Positions 36,744 to 45,704 of a DNA stretch of 64,000 bases are shown here, one piece after another. Under the pieces are notes generated by a model. The model was not told where the DNA came from. It did no database searches and saw nothing but the letters and a program-made list of their open reading frames with translations. The stretch covers positions 1 to 64,000 of the forward strand of contig JACKIP010000006.1 in the NCBI GenBank assembly GCA_020638395.1. Reading direction: 5' to 3'. Within the stretch, counting starts at the first letter, position 1. Every line of letters starts with the position of its first letter. The translations under genes and the position numbers were made by a program. The stretch comes from Rhodospirillales bacterium (GTDB lineage: Bacteria; Pseudomonadota; Alphaproteobacteria; Micavibrionales; Micavibrionaceae).

Positions 36744-36776
36744 TCTTGTCTTAATTTTTAAAATGGAGAGAAAAAA

Positions 36777-37229
36777 ATGACCAAGCATAATCTGGCGCAG
36801 GCTTTGAAGGTCCTTCTTGCGGATAGCTACGCTCTGTATCTGAAAACTCATAACTATCACTGGAATGTGGAAGGAAAGCGTTTCGTCGAGCTTCACACTT
36901 TCTTTGAGGTTCAATATACCGAGCTTGCCATGGCGGTCGATGCCATTGCGGAAACAATTCGTATGCTGGGTGAAAAAGCTCCGGGATCGTTCCGGAAATA
37001 TATGGAGTTGACCAGTATTAAGGACGGGGACGAAAGCGCGTCTGCCTGCCAGATGGTGTCAGACCTGGCCGCTGATCAAGGGCTTGTCATGAACAGCATC
37101 GAAGCCGCTCTGAAAATTGCCAAAGAGCTGGAAGACGAAGCTACCATTGGTCTGCTGGCGGAACGGTTGGCGGTGCATCGAAAAGCGGAATGGATGCTGC
37201 GTTCTTCCGCAACCGGGTGTGAAAAGTAA
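36777..37229 (+). CDS. dps: Dps family ferritin-like DNA-binding protein
   Basis: 150 aa, all-helical. The ferroxidase-site region is clear: KTHNYHWNVEGKRFVELHTFFEVQYTELAMAVDAIAETIRMLG, with the conserved His, Asp/Glu positions of Dps dodecamers. It stores iron and protects DNA in starvation or oxidative stress. It has no long Lys-rich N-terminal tail, so direct DNA binding may be weak. Good ribosome site (GGAGAG). Followed after 38 bp by a deaminase gene. Confidence 0.93.
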   Translation: MTKHNLAQALKVLLADSYALYLKTHNYHWNVEGKRFVELHTFFEVQYTELAMAVDAIAETIRMLGEKAPGSFRKYMELTSIKDGDESASACQMVSDLAADQGLVMNSIEAALKIAKELEDEATIGLLAERLAVHRKAEWMLRSSATGCEK

Positions 37230-37267
37230 GTCTTGAGCCCTGCCGGTTTTTCTCCTATAGGTGAAGG

Positions 37268-37720
37268 ATGTATCACGATCACGATTATTATATGAAGCGC
37301 GCCTATCAGCAGGCTTTGAAAGGCTATAATGAGGGTGGCTGCCCCATTGGCGGGGTGCTTGTCGATAATGACACCGGGGAGATTCTGGGGGAGGGGCACA
37401 ATGCTCTGGTTCAGGAAGGAAATCCGATTATCCATGGGGAAATGGCGGCGATGCGGGCGGCCGGGCGCATGCCCTCCCGCCGCAACACGACCATGTATAC
37501 GACGCTTAGCCCGTGTATGATGTGTGCCGGTACCATTGCCCAGTTCCATATCGGACGCGTGGTGGTCGGAGATACCGTGAACTCCGAAGGAAACGTGGCC
37601 TTTTTGCGCGATCGCGGGGTCGAGGTGATTGTCCTCGATGACCCGGAATGTATCGCGCTGGTCCAAAAGTTCCGTGCCGAAAAACCAGATCTTTGGGACG
37701 AAGACTGGGGCGGGGTGTAA
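37268..37720 (+). CDS. cytosine deaminase-like nucleoside/base deaminase (yeast FCY1 type)
   Basis: 150 aa. Zinc-deaminase motifs are H56-G-E58 and PC83-MM-C86, with E58 as the proton shuttle. Flanking sequence follows yeast cytosine deaminase closely in order: GGCPIGGVLVDNDTGEILGEGHN, TTMYTTLSPCMMCAG, VGDTVN and VIVLDDPECI. This is distinct from the large amidohydrolase CodA of most bacteria and from tRNA deaminase TadA. Predicted to deaminate cytosine or a related base in pyrimidine salvage. ATG at 37268 with GTGAAGG upstream. Confidence 0.85.
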   Translation: MYHDHDYYMKRAYQQALKGYNEGGCPIGGVLVDNDTGEILGEGHNALVQEGNPIIHGEMAAMRAAGRMPSRRNTTMYTTLSPCMMCAGTIAQFHIGRVVVGDTVNSEGNVAFLRDRGVEVIVLDDPECIALVQKFRAEKPDLWDEDWGGV

Positions 37721-37722
37721 CT

Positions 37723-38028
37723 CTATAACCGCACCACCAATTCCCAATCATCCGGCTGTTGCGTGTCGGTTGCAACTTTATTTGCGGAGATGCCCCCACA
37801 TTTCGTGCAGCGGTGAATGATTTGCCATCCCTTTTGGGATTTATGCGTCAACCCTGCCGGGGCCATCAAGGCGCGGCACGCATTCGCTCTGTCGCCGGGT
37901 TTAATATCGACGTGCAGGGAATACAAACAAACCGGACAGTGATTGCGGTAACTGCCGTTTGTTAATGCTGATATGTTTGCGTGACAATGTGCACAGACAA
38001 ACCCTGTGTTTTCTAACTCTCTCGCCAT
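37723..38028 (-). CDS. RNHCP domain protein
   Basis: 101 aa starting MARELENTGFVCAHCHANI; AAGGAG eight bases upstream supports the ATG at 38028. The domain-defining RNHCPVCLYSLHVD is present with two further CxxC pairs (CAHCH, CTKCG), forming zinc-ribbon-like knuckles. Function of the family is unknown. Convergent with the deaminase gene with a 2-bp gap. Confidence 0.9.
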   Translation of the reverse strand: MARELENTGFVCAHCHANISALTNGSYRNHCPVCLYSLHVDIKPGDRANACRALMAPAGLTHKSQKGWQIIHRCTKCGGISANKVATDTQQPDDWELVVRL

Positions 38029-38040
38029 CCGAGACTCCTT

Positions 38041-38371
38041 GTTTTCGTGGTTGAAAATCAAGGAGCAGGGTTCCGTTTACTCTTACCCGCCCAAAAAGAA
38101 GAGGCCGGTTTCAGGCTTGACAAGGGAGGGACAAATTCACTGCTTGGCCATCGCAGCTACGTCCGGTTCCTGCTTGTGGGGTTCTTGCTATTGAACGTTC
38201 CCCACTCGAAGTCATGCGCGGGAAGCACATGCCACCGGTAAGTGTCACCTTGTCTCACTGAGCTATAAAGGCGTCGTCCCCTGTTAGATGGCGAGTTTAT
38301 AAACTCTTTTCATAGGACATCCTTATTGCTAGTAATGAGGGGAAGATAACAAATTTCTGGTGGAAAGGCAA
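38041..38371. other. intergenic region with hairpins and a 14-bp palindrome
   Basis: About 330 bp without a convincing gene. Visible structure: a hairpin GTGGGG (38176-38181) with CCCCAC (38200-38205), a second hairpin around GCGCGGGAAGCACATGC (38216-38232), and the perfect palindrome GAGTTTATAAACTC (38293-38306). On the minus strand GCCTTTATAGCTCAGT looks like part of a tRNA D-arm, but no cloverleaf can be completed. Could be a structured RNA leader of the kinase gene or decayed sequence. Confidence 0.4.
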
Positions 38372-38851
38372 ATGGTTATGACAAAAATTTATTTCCTGCA
38401 TGGGTTTTGTGGCTCCGGGAAAACAACCTATGCAAAAAAATTGGAAGCCGAGGGAATGGCTGTGCGCTTTTCTCTCGATGAATGGATGGTTGATTTGTAT
38501 GGCGTTAATCCTCCCGCGGGTTCATATGCAGAATATAACAGCCGGATAGAAGCCGTTATGCTAAAAGTAGCGGCGCATATTTTAAATCAGGGCGGCTCTG
38601 TTATTCTTGATTTTGGTTTCTGGACGCGACAAGAACGGGATGAAGCGCGGGCCTGGGCGGAAGAGATGCAACAGCCTTATAAATTCCTGGCATTCGACGC
38701 GCCGGAAGAGGTCCTGAAATCTCGCGTTTTGACACGAACATCCGCGCAAAAGGACGGTGAAGTCTTTATTGATGAGAATGCTTTCAACCTGTTTAAAACT
38801 CGCTTTGAACCTTTGCAGGAGGATGAAGTGTGTGAGAAAATATCTTCTTAA
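38372..38851 (+). CDS. P-loop kinase-like ATPase (AAA_33 type)
   Basis: 159 aa from the ATG at 38372 (GGAAAGG upstream). Walker A HGFCGSGKTTYAKKL, then RFSLDEWMVDLYG, a Walker B-like ILDFGFWTRQERDEARAWAEE, and a lid helix with RTSAQKDG. This matches small zeta-toxin/chloramphenicol-phosphotransferase-like kinases that phosphorylate small molecules. No antitoxin gene is adjacent. Substrate unknown. Preceded by the structured gap at 38041-38371. Confidence 0.75.
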   Translation: MVMTKIYFLHGFCGSGKTTYAKKLEAEGMAVRFSLDEWMVDLYGVNPPAGSYAEYNSRIEAVMLKVAAHILNQGGSVILDFGFWTRQERDEARAWAEEMQQPYKFLAFDAPEEVLKSRVLTRTSAQKDGEVFIDENAFNLFKTRFEPLQEDEVCEKISS

Positions 38852-38878
38852 GGGATTTGTTATTCTGCATGATCCAGC

Positions 38879-39292
38879 TTATTCCGGTGGGAATTTACTG
38901 ATATCAAGATATTCTTTCATCAGATCCCCCAGTTTTAGAATATCATCTTTCAGAATGTAGCCTGCCGCGTTCAAGGTATAGGCGCGGTCCATGTCCTGCG
39001 GGCGGCTGGAAGTGGTGAGCATAAAGACAACGTTACGGGAAAGATCCTTGTCATTTCGGACATGTTCCAGAAAAGTCAGTCCATCCATACGCGGAAGATT
39101 AATATCAATAAGAAGAATGCAGGGTTGCGACACCTTTTTGTCACTGCTTCCTTTAAGGATTTCCAAAGCTTCTACGCCGTCTATGGCAGAGCAAATCTCG
39201 TTTTCGATATTTGATTTAGCAAAAACCCTGCATGCAATGTCCGCATCAACTTCGTTGTCTTCAACTAAAAGTATATTCACGGGATATTTCAT
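38879..39292 (-). CDS. single-domain response regulator (Rcp1-like)
   Basis: 137 aa: one receiver domain with no output domain. Acidic pocket VEDN, phosphoacceptor D63 in LLIDINLPRMDG, TTS switch and K in YILKDD. The long insert between strands and the GYILKDD ending are typical of Rcp1-type regulators paired with phytochrome-like kinases. Divergent from the histidine kinase gene at 39373 with an 80-bp gap, so that kinase is its likely partner. ATG at 39292 rather than 39340 by alignment to family length. Confidence 0.9.
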   Translation of the reverse strand: MKYPVNILLVEDNEVDADIACRVFAKSNIENEICSAIDGVEALEILKGSSDKKVSQPCILLIDINLPRMDGLTFLEHVRNDKDLSRNVVFMLTTSSRPQDMDRAYTLNAAGYILKDDILKLGDLMKEYLDISKFPPE

Positions 39293-39372
39293 CAGAAGAA
39301 TTGTAGAAGTATGGTGCCCTAAATACAAATAAAAAAACAAAATATCATAGTTATGTATGCACTCTATACATC

Positions 39373-41463
39373 ATGGGAACGGCGGGTATAGTATTATTAT
39401 CTATAATTGAAATTAATTTGAGAAGCTTTCTTTTGTCCAATAATAAAATTCTTCGGTTTCTTTCTTTGTGTGCGGCCGTCATCGTGACGATCATCAGCGT
39501 GTCTGTTATTTTTCTGTGGCACAAAAGAGACCTTGAATTCATTCAAAATAACGGCTGGATCTTTTATATGCAGCACATGACGGCTGTTTTATTTCTGATG
39601 AGCGGTCTGGGACTGTTTTGCGCGATTCTGAATAAAACACGGGGGCTCTTTTTTTTCGGAGGAGTGACACTTGCCTTTTCCGCAATAATTGCGGTGGAAT
39701 ATATCTCAGGCCTCGATTTTTCGATCGATCAGCTATTTCTGGAAGATTACATCCATCCTGAAACGGCACATCCGGGGCGTCCGGCCCCAAATACGGTTCT
39801 GGCTTTTTTATGTATCGGGTTTGCAGAAATTTTGCTGGGACTTAATAGAAAGCGCCAAAGCGATATCGTGACGGCGACGGTTGAAGTTATTGGCTTTGTT
39901 GTCTTTGTTTTGGGGGCTCATGCTCTGGGAGGGTATATACAGTCTGTGGAGATAGCTTATGCCTGGGGGACGGACACACGGATGTCTATCCATACGGCTA
40001 TTTCGAATGCAGCTTTAGGATTTGGATTGCTCGCGATATCCTGGTCGTCGCAGAGTAAACAAATCTTCAAAGTTCCGTTATGGGTGCCGTTCATTATATG
40101 TTTCTTGGCATTGCAGGTTGATCTGGTCGCTCCCCCGGAAATCATTGCCAGTATTGTCTATATTCCACTTGTTTTTTGTAGTGTCTGGTTCATTCTTCCA
40201 CGGACAGCCTTTACATTTGCTATTATTGCAACTCTTCTGGCTGTTTTGCGTTATCTGCTATTCCCCGAAGTTTATATGACGGAAGAAAATATGATTAACC
40301 GTTTGTTGACCATCGGGGCCATATGGTTTGTGGCAATTCTTGTATTCTGGCAGCGCGTCATTGATCGAAAGCTGGAGCGTAGCGAGAACTACCTGAAATC
40401 CATACTGGATCATACGATTGAAGGGTTGATTGTTACAGATAGTCACGGAACCATCAAAAACTACAACCGGGCCTGCGAAAAAATATTTGGGTACACGGCG
40501 GATGAGGTGATCGGAAAGAAGGTTACGATGCTTCTTCCTCCGTATTACCGAAAAAAATATAAGCGCCGTATTGAAGACTATCTCGTAGATAATAAAGCCT
40601 CCGGCATGATTGCTATGGATCGTGAGGTCGAAGGGCTGAGGAAAGACGGTACGTCGATTCCCATAAATGTGGGAGTGAATGAGATGCGGGTTGAAGGAGA
40701 GCGCTTTTTCAGTGGCATAGTGCGTGATATCACCAAACAAAAGCAGGCGGAAGCGGAGCTTTTACGTTCAAATACCGAGCTGGAGCGATTTGCATTTGTG
40801 GCCGCTCATGATTTACAGGAGCCTCTGCGTATTGTGATTACATCAACCGATATTTTCAGAGAAGAATGTGAAAAAGAACTCAGTGAGCAATCTTTGGAAT
40901 TTATTGTACATGCACAAAACGCGGCAAAGCGTATGAGGGCGCTCATCAAAGATCTTCTGGAATACTCACGGATCGATAATGAATATCAGGGATGTGAGCC
41001 GGTTTCTTTGACAGAGATCGTTAATATGGCTTTGGAAAATTTAAATTTTGATATTCGGAAAACGGGCGCTCAGATACAGGTTGATACGGAAATGCCCGTT
41101 GTTAATGGAAATCCTGTTCAGTTGTTGCGCCTGTATCAAAATCTGATTGGGAATTCCATTAAATACAGAAACAAGGATATTCCGCCTCAAATCCACATAA
41201 AAGCCAAAAAAGACGGGATGCACTGGATTTTATCTGTTGAAGATAATGGGATTGGGATTGAGCAGGAGTATCTTGAAAAAATATTTTCTCCATTTATCCG
41301 TCTTCATACGGCAACGCAATATCCCGGAACGGGGATTGGTCTTGCTATGTGCCGCCGGATTGTCGAAAGTCACAAGGGGAAAATATGGGCCCTCTCCACT
41401 GTCGGGAAAGGGAGTTCTATATTTTTCTCGCTCCTGGATGCAAGTGCGGAGCTGTCAGAATAA
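39373..41463 (+). CDS. membrane sensor histidine kinase with PAS domain
   Basis: 696 aa. Residues 1-330 form about nine transmembrane helices with a 'HPGRPAPNTVLAFLCIGFAEILL' segment, a membrane module seen in other kinases but without a name I can assign. A PAS domain follows (about 338-455; ILDHTIEGLIVTDSHGTIKNYN). Then HisKA with H479 in AAHDLQEPLR and a HATPase_c domain with NSIKY, DNGIGIEQEY, GTGIGL. The HDLQEPLR H-box is that of Cph1/phytochrome-type kinases, matching the Rcp1-like regulator opposite. Stimulus unknown; the membrane part or PAS would sense it. Confidence 0.92.
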   Translation: MGTAGIVLLSIIEINLRSFLLSNNKILRFLSLCAAVIVTIISVSVIFLWHKRDLEFIQNNGWIFYMQHMTAVLFLMSGLGLFCAILNKTRGLFFFGGVTLAFSAIIAVEYISGLDFSIDQLFLEDYIHPETAHPGRPAPNTVLAFLCIGFAEILLGLNRKRQSDIVTATVEVIGFVVFVLGAHALGGYIQSVEIAYAWGTDTRMSIHTAISNAALGFGLLAISWSSQSKQIFKVPLWVPFIICFLALQVDLVAPPEIIASIVYIPLVFCSVWFILPRTAFTFAIIATLLAVLRYLLFPEVYMTEENMINRLLTIGAIWFVAILVFWQRVIDRKLERSENYLKSILDHTIEGLIVTDSHGTIKNYNRACEKIFGYTADEVIGKKVTMLLPPYYRKKYKRRIEDYLVDNKASGMIAMDREVEGLRKDGTSIPINVGVNEMRVEGERFFSGIVRDITKQKQAEAELLRSNTELERFAFVAAHDLQEPLRIVITSTDIFREECEKELSEQSLEFIVHAQNAAKRMRALIKDLLEYSRIDNEYQGCEPVSLTEIVNMALENLNFDIRKTGAQIQVDTEMPVVNGNPVQLLRLYQNLIGNSIKYRNKDIPPQIHIKAKKDGMHWILSVEDNGIGIEQEYLEKIFSPFIRLHTATQYPGTGIGLAMCRRIVESHKGKIWALSTVGKGSSIFFSLLDASAELSE

Positions 41464-41572
41464 ACTCTCATTCTCTTTTGTGGTGTTCTGTTTTTTGTGA
41501 GTGTTTTTATCTTTTGAAGAAATGTTGTTTCTGGCAGGAAATTCTTTAAATAGATAAAAGCGCCGCGCCCCA

Positions 41573-41601
41573 TTGAACAAAATAACTACAGCCTTTATGT
41601 T
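41573..41601 (+). promoter_or_regulatory. possible flhF promoter
   Basis: TTGAAC at 41573-41578, 17-bp spacer, TATGTT at 41596-41601, 41 bp before the flhF start. Confidence 0.35.
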
Positions 41602-41642
41602 ACTATGGTAATATCAATAGAAGAGTCGGGTTTAAATTTATT

Positions 41643-42656
41643 ATGCGACTAAAGTCGTTTTACGCACCAACCATGAAAGAGGCTATGCAACTCGTCAAAG
41701 ACATGCTGGGAGAGGATGCCGTGATTATCGGCACAAAGGAAGAAAAAGGCGGCGGAGTCCGTCTGACGGCGGCGGTCGAGCAGGATACGGAGGACAGGCC
41801 GAGCTTGCCGGAGCCGATGAATCTGTTCGGGGAACACGCGGATGATGGTGGTGGCGACTGGTTACATGAGGATGGTAATGATGATGAAGATGAAGCGATT
41901 ATCGAACATCTCACAGATGTTCTTTTGACGCATAATGTTCCGGAAGATGTCACGGATCATATTATTTCCTGTGCGACTATTTTGGGGGCAACGGACCCGA
42001 AATCAGCGCTGATCGCGGCGCTGGAGCATATTTTTGGCTATCGTTCTTTGCCTCTTACACCGTATCAGAAACCGATTATGCTGCTTGGCGCTCCGGGATC
42101 GGGAAAGACTCTGAATGCTGCGAAGCTGGCGGCACGCGCCGTGATGAACGGCCGCAAGGTTGCCCTGATTACCACGGATACGGTTCGGGCCGGGGGCGTT
42201 GAACAACTGGCGGCATTTACCAAGATTCTGAAGGTTCCGCTCCTGAAAGCGAGTTCGCCGCAGGAGTTGAAAGTCGCCCTGCTGGAAGCGGACAGTAAGG
42301 GGGCTGAGCAAATTTATATTGATACCGCCGGCATCAATCCGTTTGATCCCCAGTCTATGAAACAGACGGCTAAAATGCTGGCGATGAGTAATATTGAAGC
42401 GCTGCTGGTCATGCCCGCGGGGGGCGATGCCGCCGAGTCGGGAGAGATTTCCCGCGTGTTCGCGGCGCTTGGCGTGCGCTGGATTATGCCCAGTCGTCTG
42501 GATATCGCTCGCCGGATCGGAGGGCTGCTGGAGGCCGCGCATCAGGGTGGCATGTCTTTTGCAGATGCGTCCTATACTCCGAATGTGGCGGATGGTCTGA
42601 TTCCCCTGACGCCAGAGCGACTCGCGGAATTACTGATGCCTGTGGTAAAAAAGTAA
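41643..42656 (+). CDS. flhF: flagellar GTPase FlhF
   Basis: 337 aa. SRP-family GTPase that places the flagellum at the pole. The N-terminal MRLKSFYAPTMKEAMQLVKDMLGEDAVIIGT is the FlhF B-domain start. A short acidic linker (about 62-88) follows, then the NG domain with P-loop LGAPGSGKT (148-156), DTVRAGGVEQL, DTAGINPF. Somewhat shorter than many FlhF proteins because of the short linker. Followed by flhG after 59 bp. Confidence 0.92.
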   Translation: MRLKSFYAPTMKEAMQLVKDMLGEDAVIIGTKEEKGGGVRLTAAVEQDTEDRPSLPEPMNLFGEHADDGGGDWLHEDGNDDEDEAIIEHLTDVLLTHNVPEDVTDHIISCATILGATDPKSALIAALEHIFGYRSLPLTPYQKPIMLLGAPGSGKTLNAAKLAARAVMNGRKVALITTDTVRAGGVEQLAAFTKILKVPLLKASSPQELKVALLEADSKGAEQIYIDTAGINPFDPQSMKQTAKMLAMSNIEALLVMPAGGDAAESGEISRVFAALGVRWIMPSRLDIARRIGGLLEAAHQGGMSFADASYTPNVADGLIPLTPERLAELLMPVVKK

Positions 42657-42715
42657 ATAAATCGTTAATACCCCTCTCGACAGAGAGGAAAAAAGCATAG
42701 AAAATAGAACACATT

Positions 42716-43558
42716 ATGACTGATTCGGTCACGCACGAAGATCAACAAAAGAATGATGTCAGGCCGGGAAATCCCGTATTCCGCCGGTCGCGGAACATTA
42801 TTGCCGTTGCCAGTGGAAAAGGTGGTGTCGGTAAAACATGGTTTTCGATCTCTCTCTCTCATGCTCTGGCCAAAGCCGGTAAGAAAGTTCTTCTGTTTGA
42901 CGGAGATCTGGGGTTGGCCAACGTTGATGTGCAGCTTGGTCTGATGCCGCGCCGGGATCTGAATGACGTGATTCGCGGGCGGTTGAGTCTGGATAAGGTT
43001 ATTCAGACTTATGAAGACGGCGGCTTTGATATTATTGCCGGACGCAGCGGGCAAGCGTCTCTTTCTGCACTTCCCAGCCAGCGGCTTGCCATGTTGCGTG
43101 ATCAGTTGATCGAAGTGGCGGAGACATATGATATTGTGATCGTTGATCTGGGTGCCGGGGTTGATCGTACGGTCCGTATGTTTTCGGCAACGGCGATGCA
43201 TACCCTGCTGGTGACAACCGATGAACCAACCTCTTTGACCGACGCCTATGCGTTCATTAAGCTTGGAAATGCTGCCGGCGTATCTAAAAATGTCAGTATT
43301 GTTGCCAATATGGCCAGCAGCCCGGCGGAGGGAGAGCGAACCTATAAAACCCTGCTCAAGGCCTGTGAGAATTTTCTGAAACTTTCTCCGTCTTTGGCAG
43401 GAATTATCCGTCAGGACCCCAAGGTTAAGGATTCCATTCGTCACCAAACGCCGATTCTGACCCGGTCTCCGAATGCGGATGCCGCCGAGGATATTGAAAA
43501 AATTGCGGAAAAAACCCTGAGAATTATACAGGGCGCGCAAAAAACAGCCTCGGTCTGA
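42716..43558 (+). CDS. flhG: FlhG (MinD/ParA-type ATPase), flagellar number regulator
   Basis: 280 aa. Deviant Walker A ASGKGGVGKTWFS (32-44), Walker B IVIVDLGAGVDRTV, and the family segment FDGDLGLANVDVQLGL. It lacks DQAxxLR at its N-terminus but starts with a short charged tail (MTDSVTHEDQQK) where FlhG proteins bind FlhF. Controls flagellar number together with FlhF. Second gene of a likely operon 41643-43865. Confidence 0.92.
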   Translation: MTDSVTHEDQQKNDVRPGNPVFRRSRNIIAVASGKGGVGKTWFSISLSHALAKAGKKVLLFDGDLGLANVDVQLGLMPRRDLNDVIRGRLSLDKVIQTYEDGGFDIIAGRSGQASLSALPSQRLAMLRDQLIEVAETYDIVIVDLGAGVDRTVRMFSATAMHTLLVTTDEPTSLTDAYAFIKLGNAAGVSKNVSIVANMASSPAEGERTYKTLLKACENFLKLSPSLAGIIRQDPKVKDSIRHQTPILTRSPNADAAEDIEKIAEKTLRIIQGAQKTASV

Positions 43559-43622
43559 ATTTTTTTGCGAGACGGAACTCTTGCTTTCTTTGCATTAACA
43601 ATTTTTGTGATATCCTGAAATT

Positions 43623-43865
43623 ATGTTCTGGAAGAAAAAGCTCCAACCTCCGCAAAAACCCTCTCGTGAAGAAATTATCAAACAAGCGCAGGCGAATGCC
43701 CGTCAGGCTGCGGCTGCTCTGGGAGAGGACACGCTTGCTCGTATTCGGGAGCATATGCTGCAAAAAGAAAACAGCGAATTCGAGCGGGCGCTGAAAAAAA
43801 TAAGGTCGATGGATAAAGATCGCATCGCCGATAATATCCGGGCGACTTACCGGGAAGAAGATTGA
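43623..43865 (+). CDS. small basic-acidic helical protein downstream of flhG
   Basis: 80 aa, starts MFWKKKLQPPQKPSREEIIKQAQANARQAAAALGEDTLARIREHML. Entirely helical by composition, no signal or cysteine. It has its own ATG 64 bp after flhG and ends 35 bp before the acyl-CoA dehydrogenase start. No family recognised; operon position suggests a role with FlhF/FlhG, but this is inference. Confidence 0.6.
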   Translation: MFWKKKLQPPQKPSREEIIKQAQANARQAAAALGEDTLARIREHMLQKENSEFERALKKIRSMDKDRIADNIRATYREED

Positions 43866-43900
43866 TACATATATTTTTTTAATTTAAGGATCTGTTGTTT

Positions 43901-45688
43901 ATGCCGCTATATAATGTCCCCCTTGATGATATTCGTTTTGTTCTGCATGAGGTGCTGGACGTTGAAAAAACCTTGTCTGATATTCCTGCCTATGAAGAGA
44001 CGTCCTCCGCTGACCTGATGGATCAGGTTTTGGAGGAGGGGGCAAAGATTTGTCAGGATGTTCTTTTTCCTCTTAATATGTCCGGCGATCATGAGGGCTG
44101 TACCTTTGAAAAGGGTGTGGTCCGTACGCCAAAAGGTTTTCAGGAGGCGTATGCCCTGTTTTCTACGGGGGGATGGTGCGGGGTGTCTGCCGATCCGGAA
44201 TATGGCGGTATGGGACTTCCGGCTGTGATGAATGCTTCTATGCAGGAGATGTTAACCTCTTCGAACATGTCATTTGGTATGTATCCCGGCCTGTCGCAGG
44301 GAGCGTATGAAGCTATTTCCCATTTTGGGACAGACGTTCAAAAACAAACCTATTTGCCTCACCTTGCCGACGGAAGCTGGTCCGGCACTATGAACCTGAC
44401 GGAGCCGCATTGCGGGACGGATCTGGGGCTTATCAAAACCAAAGCCATCCCCAATAAAGACGGATCTTATGCGGTGAGCGGTCAAAAGATTTTTATTTCT
44501 GCCGGAGAACATGACCTGACGGAAAATATTGTTCATCTGGTACTGGCGCGTCTGCCGGATGCACCGGAGGGCGTGAAGGGAATTTCCCTGTTTATCGTTC
44601 CGAAGTTTCTGCCGGAAACCGGGGCACGAAATGACGGAGTGTTCTGTGCGTCGATTGAGGAAAAAATGGGAATTCATGCCAATGCAACCTGCGTGATGGT
44701 GTATGAAAATGCGGTCGGTTGGTTATTGGGAGAGCCTCATAAAGGCCTTAAAGCCATGTTCACCATGATGAATGCGGCGCGGTTGGGGGTGGCCATGCAG
44801 GGATTGGGAATTGCGGAGGTTGCCTGCCAGAATGCGGTGGCTTATGCCAAGGATCGTCTACAAATGCGCTCGCTCTCCGGGATCAAAGCGCCTGATAAGC
44901 CCGCTGATCCGATTATCGTTCATCCGGATATTCGTCGTATGTTGCTGAAATCAAAAGCTTTTTGCGAAGGGGCGCGGGCGCTGGCCTACTGGGCCGGCGT
45001 GACACTGGATCTGGCAAATAAACATCCGGATAAAACAACGCGGGCCGAGGCAGATGATCTGGTGGCGCTGATGACTCCGATCCTGAAAGCCTATCTGACC
45101 GATATGGGATCTGAGATTGCCAATGAAGCGATTCAGGTCTATGGCGGCGCGGGATTTATTCGTGAGCATGGGATTGAGCAATATGCGCGGGATGCTCGTA
45201 TCGCGATGATCTATGAGGGGACGAACGGGATACAGGCGCTGGATCTGGTCGGGCGAAAAATGTCGCTGGGGTATGGTCGTCTGCTCCGGCAATTTTTCCA
45301 TCCGGTGATGGCATTTATCGAAGAAAATCAGATGAATGCATCTTTGCAGGAATTCATATTTCCGTTGGCCAAAGCGTTTGGCAAGTTACAGCAATCCACG
45401 GCCCTGATTGCGCAACGCGGGCTGAAGGACCCGGAGGAAGCCGCCGCGGCTTCGGTTGATTATCTACGGCAATTTGCGCTGGTCGCGATGGCTTATATGT
45501 GGGCAAAAATGGCTGGTGTGGCGCAGGAAAAACTGGCGGAGGGAACAGGAAATAAGGATTTTTACGAAGAAAAGCTACATATAGCGAGGTTCTTCTTTGC
45601 CCGGATGTTGCCGGAAGCTGACGCTCGTTTCAAGATGGTTCTGGCTGGTGCCGCTCCGCTGATGGCAATGAAAGCGGAAAGTTTTTGA
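43901..45688 (+). CDS. acyl-CoA dehydrogenase (long, ~600-aa form)
   Basis: 595 aa from the ATG at 43901 (AAGGA upstream). The family fold is clear: GWCGVSADPEYGGMGLP, MNLTEPHCGTDLGLIKTKA, YAVSGQKIFISAGEHD, EKMGIHANATCVM and, near residue 420, QVYGGAGFIREHGIEQYARDARIAMIYEGTNGIQALDL (catalytic Glu in the YEGTNGIQ segment). The C-terminal extension beyond 470 is that of the DmdC/long-ACAD subgroup, which acts on short acyl-CoA thioesters such as methylmercaptopropionyl-CoA. Substrate not certain. No electron-transfer flavoprotein gene is adjacent. Confidence 0.92.
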   Translation: MPLYNVPLDDIRFVLHEVLDVEKTLSDIPAYEETSSADLMDQVLEEGAKICQDVLFPLNMSGDHEGCTFEKGVVRTPKGFQEAYALFSTGGWCGVSADPEYGGMGLPAVMNASMQEMLTSSNMSFGMYPGLSQGAYEAISHFGTDVQKQTYLPHLADGSWSGTMNLTEPHCGTDLGLIKTKAIPNKDGSYAVSGQKIFISAGEHDLTENIVHLVLARLPDAPEGVKGISLFIVPKFLPETGARNDGVFCASIEEKMGIHANATCVMVYENAVGWLLGEPHKGLKAMFTMMNAARLGVAMQGLGIAEVACQNAVAYAKDRLQMRSLSGIKAPDKPADPIIVHPDIRRMLLKSKAFCEGARALAYWAGVTLDLANKHPDKTTRAEADDLVALMTPILKAYLTDMGSEIANEAIQVYGGAGFIREHGIEQYARDARIAMIYEGTNGIQALDLVGRKMSLGYGRLLRQFFHPVMAFIEENQMNASLQEFIFPLAKAFGKLQQSTALIAQRGLKDPEEAAAASVDYLRQFALVAMAYMWAKMAGVAQEKLAEGTGNKDFYEEKLHIARFFFARMLPEADARFKMVLAGAAPLMAMKAESF

Positions 45689-45704
45689 AGGAGGGCAGGG
45701 GGAG

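Noticed and set aside
38220..38290. Minus-strand tRNA-like sequence (GCCTTTATAGCTCAGT)
   Set aside because: No D-stem partner, anticodon stem or acceptor pair can be completed, so not called as a tRNA.
42665..43540. 291-codon minus-strand frame opposite flhG
   Set aside because: Antisense to flhG, which has intact ATPase motifs.
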